Positions 5,329 through 10,336 of a stretch of 10,336 bases of DNA are shown in pieces (position 1 is the stretch's first letter; the number at the start of each line of letters is the position of its first letter). The notes below the pieces were generated by a model, which was not told the origin of the DNA, made no database searches, and saw nothing but the letters and a program-made list of their open reading frames with translations. The stretch is from Prevotellaceae bacterium. Lineage in GTDB: Bacteria > Bacteroidota > Bacteroidia > Bacteroidales > UBA932. The translations under genes and the position numbers were made by a program. The stretch covers positions 1 to 10,336 of the forward strand of contig JAIRZR010000365.1 in NCBI GenBank assembly GCA_031267155.1. The letters run 5' to 3'.

Positions 5329-8300
5329 ATGTTTAAGTATTTTGTTCAGCGACCGACTTCTGTAATGATGGTATTCACAGCGTTTTTCATACTGGGGATC
5401 ATCACTTACATGAACATTCCCGTCTCGCTTTTGCCGGACATCGCCATTCCGGAGATTACCGTGCAGATTTCGGGACAGAACGCTTCCGCACGCGAACTGG
5501 AAAACACGAGCGTGCGTCCCATACGCCAGCAGCTGATGCAGGTAAGCAAGCTGCGCGATATCCGCAGCGAAACACGCGACGGAAGCGCCGTGATTTTCCT
5601 GACCTTCGAGTATGGGGCAAATACCGACCTGTCCTTTATCGAGGTCAACGAAAAAATCGACCAGGCAATGGGATACCTCCCGCGCGAAATCGAACGTCCG
5701 CGGGTAATCAAGGCAAGCGCAACGGATATTCCCGTGTTCAACCTGAACCTGACGCTGCGTTCCGACATCGGGTTCGAAAGTACGGATGTGCCCAAGTTCA
5801 TTGAACTGAGCGAGTTTGCCGAGACCGTCATCCGCCGCCGCTTCGAGCAGCTGTCGCAGGTGGCAATGGTTGACATTTCGGGAATGATGAAGAGGCAGGT
5901 GCTGATTTCGCCCGACAGGATTCTGATGGACGTCAGCGGATTGAGCCTCTCGGATATCGAATCGGCGCTCAACAGCAACAATGTCGAGCCGGGAAACATG
6001 ACCGTCCGCGACGGGTACTACGAGTACGTTATCCGGTTTTCGTCGATACTCAGGACGATAGAGGACATCCGCAATATCTATATCCGCAAAAACGACCGCA
6101 TCTACCAGCTGAGAGACTTTGCCAAAGTGGAAACCGTCCCCGAAAAGGAAAAGGGAATGGCTATATATAACGGTAAGCGATCCATCGTTCTTTCGGTAAT
6201 CAAGCAGTCGGAAGAGAACATGAGCAACATGCAGAAAGCCATGAACGCCGAGGTGGAACGCTTCAGGCACGATTTCCCCGAAATCGAATTTAACGTTACG
6301 CAGAACCAGACCGAACTGCTGGACTATACCATTTCGAACCTGCAGCAGAACCTGCTGCTGGCTTTTATCTTTGTATTCCTGGTGTCGGTCATATTTCTCA
6401 AGGACGGCAGGCTGTCGCTGATTATCGGCCTGGGGCTTTTTGTCTCGCTGGTCATCAGCCTGCTTTTCTTCTATCTGTTCAATATCTCGCTTAATGTCGT
6501 GTCGCTCACCGGACTGATACTCGCATCGGGCAACATGATTGACAATTCCATCGTGGTAGGCGACAATATCGGACAGCACCGGCGCAGGTTGCCCCTGCCG
6601 GACGCGTGCGCGTCGGGAACAAGGGAAATCGCCATACCGATGCTAAGCTCCGCACTGACAAACATATCGGTATTTGCACCACTGATTTTCCTCAGCGGTA
6701 TGGCAGGAGCCATATTCTTCGACCAGGCGTTTTCCGTAACTGTGGGACTGCTGGTGTCCTATCTTACCGGAATTGTCTTTATACCCGTGCTTTACAAGGT
6801 GATCTACTCCGCCGGTATGCCGCGCATGTTCCGCCGTTTCAGCAGGAAAAAACATCGCGCAACGCCCGTAAATCCGGAGTCGAGCCTCGACGGCGGACAC
6901 AGCCAAACCCCGGCAGAGCCTGAAAAGGAGCCGAAGGAAGCCCTCGCATTCCGTCTTTACGACGCCGGAATCAACTGGGTGTTCTCGCATAAAATCCTGA
7001 CCTTCGCCATGATGTTTGCGACGCTCCCGCTGTGTGCCTGGCTGTTCATGATTATCCCCAAGGAAAAAATGCCGGACATCAACCAGAGCGAAGTACTCAT
7101 CGAAATCGACTGGAATCAGAACATCCACCTGCAGGAAAACTACGAACGCTGCCTTGACCTGTCAAGAATGCTCTCCGGAGTTGCGGAAGAAAATTCCACC
7201 CTGACCGGGCAGCAGCAGTTCCTGCTGAACCGCGAAAAGGAACAGACTTCGTCCGAATCGGAATTTTATGTACGGACAAAAACGGCTAAGGAAATCCCCG
7301 TCCTGAAAGAAAAAGTAACGGAATACATATCGGAAAAATATCCCGACGCCCTGATAACCTTCACCCCCGTGGGGACAATATTCGAGAAAATATTCTCGAC
7401 CGGCGAAGCCGACCTTGTCGTGGAATACTACACCGTCAACAAGGCGCGCGAAATAAGCTCCGGCATTATCCGCGAGCTGGAGCAGAATATCGAGGAAATA
7501 ACGGGAGAACCGCCTGTCGGCAACTCGTTCCTGCACCAGCTGAACCTGCGCATCGACCGCGAGAAGCTCCTGCTCTACAAAATTTCCTCCGACCTGATTG
7601 TCCGCACGCTGCGTACGGCTTTCAAGGAAAACAGGTTTGCGACCCTGCGTTCCCAGCAGCAGTATCTGCCGATTATTCTGGGCGACGACGAAAAAACCGT
7701 CCAGGAAATTATCGACGAAACTCTGATAGAAATCTCGCAGAACGACGACCAGAGCCGGAACAGGCTGGCTCTGTCAACCTTCGTGAGCGTCACGCGTTCC
7801 GAAGATCTGAAAACAATCGTGGCGGGTAAAGCCGGCGAATATATCCCGTTCTACTATTACGAAACGGACATTCCGGAAAAAATCATCGAAACCGTATCGC
7901 AGGACAGTCTCGGCGACACGGAATGGGACGTCAACTTTTCGGGCACCTTCTTTTCCAACAGGAAAATGATCAACGAGATGATTGTCATTCTGTTTATCTC
8001 CGTCCTGCTGATGTTTTTCATCCTCTCGTCGCAGTTCGAGAATTTCAAGCAGCCGCTGATCATCCTGTTCGAAATCCCGATCGACATAACGTTTGCCCTT
8101 GCGCTGCTGCTTGTTACCGGACATTCGCTGAACCTGATGTCCGCCATCGGGCTTGTGGTTACTTCGGGTATCATTATCAACGACTCCATCCTGAAAGTGG
8201 ACGTGATGAACCAGCTCCGCAGGGAGGGATACCCGCTGATGGCAGCCATTCACGAAGCCGGACGCCGCCGCCTGAAAGCAATCATAATGACAAGCCTGAC

Positions 8301-8478
8301 CTCCATTGTCTGCATGGTTCCGCTGCTGTTTACCAGCGACCTGGGATCGCAGCTGGAAAAACCCCTGGCTGTGGCGACCATCGGAGGAATGATTATGGGA
8401 ACGCCCGTCAGCCTGTTTGTCGTCCCGATGGTTTACTGGTGGATTTACAGGAAAAAGGAAATGAAAACTAAAGAATAA
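5329..8478 (+). CDS. RND efflux transporter permease subunit (AcrB/HAE-1-like)
   Basis: This 1049-aa inner-membrane pump has the duplicated RND architecture. TM1 is at about 10-28, a large periplasmic loop follows to about 338, TM2-TM6 lie at about 339-490, and a basic then acidic Pro-rich cytoplasmic linker at about 500-540. TM7 is at about 555-577, then a second periplasmic loop, and TM8-TM12 at about 881-1040. It would use proton influx to export a drug, lipid or metabolite through the adaptor and the TolC-like channel. The TM4 motif reads Met-Ile-Asp405-Asn406-Ser-Ile-Val-Val, keeping the first of the two AcrB aspartates. The TM10 motif reads Asn951-Asp952-Ser-Ile-Leu-Lys956, lacking the AcrB lysine at the position of Asn951. 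The N-terminus Met-Phe-Lys-Tyr-Phe with Arg-Pro is typical and fixes the start. No frameshift is seen. The outer-membrane factor starts 5 bp after its stop. The substrate is not predictable. Confidence 0.97.
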   Translation: MFKYFVQRPTSVMMVFTAFFILGIITYMNIPVSLLPDIAIPEITVQISGQNASARELENTSVRPIRQQLMQVSKLRDIRSETRDGSAVIFLTFEYGANTDLSFIEVNEKIDQAMGYLPREIERPRVIKASATDIPVFNLNLTLRSDIGFESTDVPKFIELSEFAETVIRRRFEQLSQVAMVDISGMMKRQVLISPDRILMDVSGLSLSDIESALNSNNVEPGNMTVRDGYYEYVIRFSSILRTIEDIRNIYIRKNDRIYQLRDFAKVETVPEKEKGMAIYNGKRSIVLSVIKQSEENMSNMQKAMNAEVERFRHDFPEIEFNVTQNQTELLDYTISNLQQNLLLAFIFVFLVSVIFLKDGRLSLIIGLGLFVSLVISLLFFYLFNISLNVVSLTGLILASGNMIDNSIVVGDNIGQHRRRLPLPDACASGTREIAIPMLSSALTNISVFAPLIFLSGMAGAIFFDQAFSVTVGLLVSYLTGIVFIPVLYKVIYSAGMPRMFRRFSRKKHRATPVNPESSLDGGHSQTPAEPEKEPKEALAFRLYDAGINWVFSHKILTFAMMFATLPLCAWLFMIIPKEKMPDINQSEVLIEIDWNQNIHLQENYERCLDLSRMLSGVAEENSTLTGQQQFLLNREKEQTSSESEFYVRTKTAKEIPVLKEKVTEYISEKYPDALITFTPVGTIFEKIFSTGEADLVVEYYTVNKAREISSGIIRELEQNIEEITGEPPVGNSFLHQLNLRIDREKLLLYKISSDLIVRTLRTAFKENRFATLRSQQQYLPIILGDDEKTVQEIIDETLIEISQNDDQSRNRLALSTFVSVTRSEDLKTIVAGKAGEYIPFYYYETDIPEKIIETVSQDSLGDTEWDVNFSGTFFSNRKMINEMIVILFISVLLMFFILSSQFENFKQPLIILFEIPIDITFALALLLVTGHSLNLMSAIGLVVTSGIIINDSILKVDVMNQLRREGYPLMAAIHEAGRRRLKAIIMTSLTSIVCMVPLLFTSDLGSQLEKPLAVATIGGMIMGTPVSLFVVPMVYWWIYRKKEMKTKE

Positions 8479-8483
8479 AAGAT

Positions 8484-9968
8484 ATGAATAAAATTGTTTT
8501 ACCGGTACTGGCAGTTTTCTTCTGGGCGAATGTTTCCGCCCAGTCGACCAAAACATTCAGCCTTACCGAATCGATCGAAGTTGCCGTGGACAGTTCGCTG
8601 CAGGCGTTTATCATTCAAAACATGTACCTGTCAAGCTACTGGGCATACCGCTCGTTCAGGGCGGCGCGCCTGCCTTCGCTGAATCTGCAGACAACGCCCC
8701 TGCAGTATCGCCGCGATTTCACCAGACGCTACGATTCGTACGAAAATATCGACATCTACCGGCAGCAGCAGTCGCTGTATTCGTATGGAAACCTGTCCAT
8801 ACGCCAGAATTTTGATCTGACCGGAGGAACTTTTTTCGTCGATTCGGAACTGGGATACATGCACAACTATGGCGATAACAACTATTCCCAGTTTACTTCC
8901 GTGCCTGTCCGCGTCGGCTATTCCCAGCCTCTTTTCGGATTCAACAGCTTCAAATGGGAAAAGAAGATAGAACCGCTGAAGTTTGAAAAGGCAAAAACGC
9001 AGTTCCTGTACTCGCGCGAAGAGATATCCGAATCCGCTATACAGTACTTTTTCGCTTTAGCCATGGCTCAGATGGAATACGATATGGCTGACAGAAATGT
9101 CGCCTCGTCCGACACTCTTTACCGCATCGGACAGGAACGGCAAAAGATAGCTTCGATCTCGAACGCCGACCTGCTGACTCTGAAACTGGACGTGGTGAAC
9201 GCCCGCAATTCGCTCAAAAACGCGGAAATAAGCCTGAAACGGGCAATGTTCAATTTCATCTCTTTCCTGAATATCGACAAGAATACGGACGTGAAACTCG
9301 ACCTGCCCGGCAGACCGGCGGATATTACAATATCCGCCGAACAGGCTCTGAAGTATGCGCAGGAGTATAATCCCGATTTCCTCAGCTATGCGCAGGAACT
9401 GCACGAAGCCGAAAGGGAGGTCGACCGGACGACAAAAAGTTCAAACTTCGATGCAAGCTTCTCAGTCAGCGTGGGATTCAACCAGGTCGCGCCCAATTTC
9501 CAGGATGCATACAAAAGCCCGCTCCAGCAGGATGTTATAAGCGTGGGACTGAGTATCCCGCTTGTCGACTGGGGCGTCAAAAGGGGACGTGCAAATATGG
9601 CGCGAAACAATCTGAATGTTACCAAAATATCGATACAGCAAAAGGAACAGAAGCTCGAACAGGATGTGATTATGACTGTGAACGATTTCAATATCCAGCA
9701 GGACCTGATAAACAGCGCCGAAGAAGCGCTGAATCTGGCAAGCGTGGCATACGACGCTACCAAAGAACGGTTTATTATCGGTAAAGCCGACCTGAACAGC
9801 CTGACTCTGTCCCTTAACCGGCAAAACAGCGCCCAGCGTAACTATATCTCCGCCCTGAGAGACTACTGGCTGAATTATTACAAGCTGCGCAAACTCACTC
9901 TGTTCGATTTTATAAGCAGAGAAGTGCTGTCAACTCAGTTCGATAAGGTCTGGAAAGTTAAGAACTAA
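8484..9968 (+). CDS. TolC-like outer-membrane efflux protein
   Basis: This 494-aa protein is the outer-membrane channel of the tripartite pump. A signal peptide spans residues 1-19, with likely cleavage at Ser-Ala/Gln20. Two OEP repeats follow. Each has a membrane beta-segment (about 100-155 and 322-363, the second ending in Ser-Ile-Pro-Leu-Val-Asp-Trp-Gly) and long amphipathic periplasmic helices (about 163-265 and 366-465) that would form the alpha-barrel tunnel. The C-terminal Tyr-Trp-Leu-Asn-Tyr-Tyr-Lys-Leu-Arg-Lys-Leu-Thr-Leu-Phe-Asp is typical of the family. It starts 5 bp after the permease stop and must be co-translated with it. The last residues, Val-Lys-Asn, and the stop codon lie in a heptamer tandem repeat, exactly as in the adaptor gene. 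It is the last gene of the operon in this window. Confidence 0.96.
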   Translation: MNKIVLPVLAVFFWANVSAQSTKTFSLTESIEVAVDSSLQAFIIQNMYLSSYWAYRSFRAARLPSLNLQTTPLQYRRDFTRRYDSYENIDIYRQQQSLYSYGNLSIRQNFDLTGGTFFVDSELGYMHNYGDNNYSQFTSVPVRVGYSQPLFGFNSFKWEKKIEPLKFEKAKTQFLYSREEISESAIQYFFALAMAQMEYDMADRNVASSDTLYRIGQERQKIASISNADLLTLKLDVVNARNSLKNAEISLKRAMFNFISFLNIDKNTDVKLDLPGRPADITISAEQALKYAQEYNPDFLSYAQELHEAEREVDRTTKSSNFDASFSVSVGFNQVAPNFQDAYKSPLQQDVISVGLSIPLVDWGVKRGRANMARNNLNVTKISIQQKEQKLEQDVIMTVNDFNIQQDLINSAEEALNLASVAYDATKERFIIGKADLNSLTLSLNRQNSAQRNYISALRDYWLNYYKLRKLTLFDFISREVLSTQFDKVWKVKN

Positions 9969-9983
9969 GAACTAAAAACTAAA
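9956..9983 (+). repeat. 7-bp tandem repeat, 4 units, overlapping the outer-membrane factor stop
   Basis: Consecutive heptamers are AGTTAAG, AACTAAG, AACTAAA and AACTAAA. The first two are identical to the first two units at 4845-4858 and in the same phase relative to the reading frame, so the gene also ends Val-Lys-Asn-stop (TAA at 9966-9968). The permease gene end at 8466-8479 shows two weaker heptamers (AACTAAA, GAATAAA) that also contain its stop. Confidence 0.85.
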
Positions 9984-10095
9984 AGTTGGCTGGCGCGTCA
10001 GAGGCGAATCCGGTACAGTCCGAAAAAAAATCGGCACGGATTATATTGTGTACGGGTTAAAATTATGAGATAAAAATGTAGAAATGCTTTACGTC

Positions 10096-10218
10096 TTTTG
10101 ACGCCGTAGGCGTCCAATTTTGATAACCCCGTGCAAGCGAAGCGCAGCTCGGGGTAACTCGTACATGCTACGCCAGAACTCCGGAGGAGTTCAATCCCTT
10201 GCGAGTGGGCTGTCAAAA
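10096..10218. repeat. Cluster of palindromes enclosed by a 7-bp inverted repeat
   Basis: Terminal arms TTTTGAC (10096-10102) and GTCAAAA (10212-10218) enclose three hairpins. These are GACGCC-gta-GGCGTC (10100-10114), an ACCCCG...CGGGGT stem with further inner pairing and a GCG-aag-CGC tip (10126-10155), and GAACTCC-gga-GGAGTTC (10176-10192). The last lies within a wider ACTCG/CGAGT stem (10157-10161 and 10202-10206). The outer arm and the first hairpin share bases, so they are alternatives. This is either an intergenic repeat island or a structured RNA; no known RNA family is recognised. Confidence 0.6.
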
Positions 10219-10269
10219 ATCCGGTTATTGTTTCAAAAAATATTCGTTCAATTTTTTCCGAAGCATGAT

Positions 10270-10289
10270 AGCCCGAAGGGCTTTATTTT
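10270..10289 (+). terminator. Possible small intrinsic terminator
   Basis: AGCCC-GAA-GGGCT (10270-10282) forms a short GC-rich hairpin followed by TTATTTT (10283-10289). The stem is only 5 bp and the U tract is interrupted by one A, so it would be a weak terminator. It lies about 300 bp beyond the outer-membrane factor stop and could end read-through from the efflux operon, or it may be one more of the palindromic repeats found here. Confidence 0.35.
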
Positions 10290-10294
10290 CATAA

Positions 10295-10314
10295 CCGCAG
10301 GTCGCGACCTGCGG
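10295..10314. repeat. 20-bp perfect palindrome
   Basis: CCGCAGGTCG followed by its exact reverse complement makes an uninterrupted 20-bp dyad without a loop. It stands apart from its AT-rich surroundings. It may be a protein-binding site or a member of a dispersed palindromic repeat family; the sequence alone does not decide. Confidence 0.7.
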
Positions 10315-10336
10315 AAAACGCTCGCCTCCCGGTCAC

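Larger units (their letters stand above)
9984..10336. other. Gene-free 3' region rich in small palindromes
   Basis: I see no credible gene in the last 353 bases. After the heptamer array a loose inverted repeat, AATCCG (10007-10012) with CGGATT (10037-10042), encloses CCGA/TCGG; it could fold at the end of the operon transcript but has no U tract. From 10096 onward come several compact palindromes, listed separately. The one open frame here is antisense and runs through the palindromes, so I do not count it as a gene. Confidence 0.6.

Noticed and set aside
5069..5365. 98-codon open frame as a definite gene
   Set aside because: It is built of repeats, overlaps the permease start in another frame and matches no family I know. 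I keep it as a finding, not as a CDS.
5236..6579. 447-codon open frame on the - strand
   Set aside because: It lies antisense to the clearly coding permease, is rich in His, Gln and Asp as expected for a shadow frame of this codon usage, and shows no domain.
7774..8556. 260-codon open frame on the - strand
   Set aside because: It is antisense to the permease end and outer-membrane factor start, with low-complexity His/Gln/Asp content typical of a shadow frame.
9998..10216. 72-codon open frame on the - strand in the 3' region
   Set aside because: It runs through three palindromes and has no domain or convincing start context.
10096..10218. Insertion sequence bounded by TTTTGAC/GTCAAAA
   Set aside because: No transposase or target-site duplication is visible, and 7-bp arms can arise by chance.

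Overview
The window is a chromosomal stretch from a member of the Bacteroidota, most likely a Bacteroidales relative. The evidence is the short SerA-type dehydrogenase ending in a Bacteroides-like sequence, a TTTG / TAnnTTTG promoter, genes without clear Shine-Dalgarno sequences, a lipoprotein efflux adaptor and a signal peptide ending in Ser-Ala-Gln. All genes are on the + strand. I cannot name the genus.

Layout. Positions 1-294 hold the 3' end of serA (serine biosynthesis). Positions 360-3473 hold three closely packed genes: rmlD (dTDP-L-rhamnose synthesis), a beta-ketoacyl-ACP synthase with an intact Cys-His-His triad, and a class I SAM-dependent methyltransferase. The last two resemble the synthase/methyltransferase pairs of aryl-polyene or flexirubin-type clusters, but no other cluster gene is visible. 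Positions 3474-3783 are a non-coding gap containing a good Bacteroidota promoter and, at the expected transcription start, a 16-bp palindrome that looks like an operator.

Positions 3784-9968 hold a complete tripartite RND efflux operon: a lipoprotein adaptor (357 aa), an inner-membrane RND permease (1049 aa) and a TolC-like outer-membrane factor (494 aa). Together they should form one trans-envelope export machine powered by the proton gradient. No regulator gene lies in the window, and the substrate cannot be read from the sequence.

The non-coding DNA is the most unusual part. The adaptor and the outer-membrane factor both end inside a 7-bp tandem repeat (consensus near RRYTAAG), which supplies the identical last residues Val-Lys-Asn and the stop codon of both. 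An inverted copy lies just before the permease start, so the unusually long adaptor-permease spacer is bounded by an 18-bp perfect inverted repeat. Inside that spacer are a 35-bp-arm hairpin element, an in-frame direct repeat and a 30-bp tandem repeat. The last 370 bases carry no gene but hold a dense run of small palindromes.

I see no CRISPR array, tRNA, rRNA, transposase or defence system. The genes are mostly ordinary; the repeat architecture of the efflux operon and the isolated synthase/methyltransferase pair deserve the second look.
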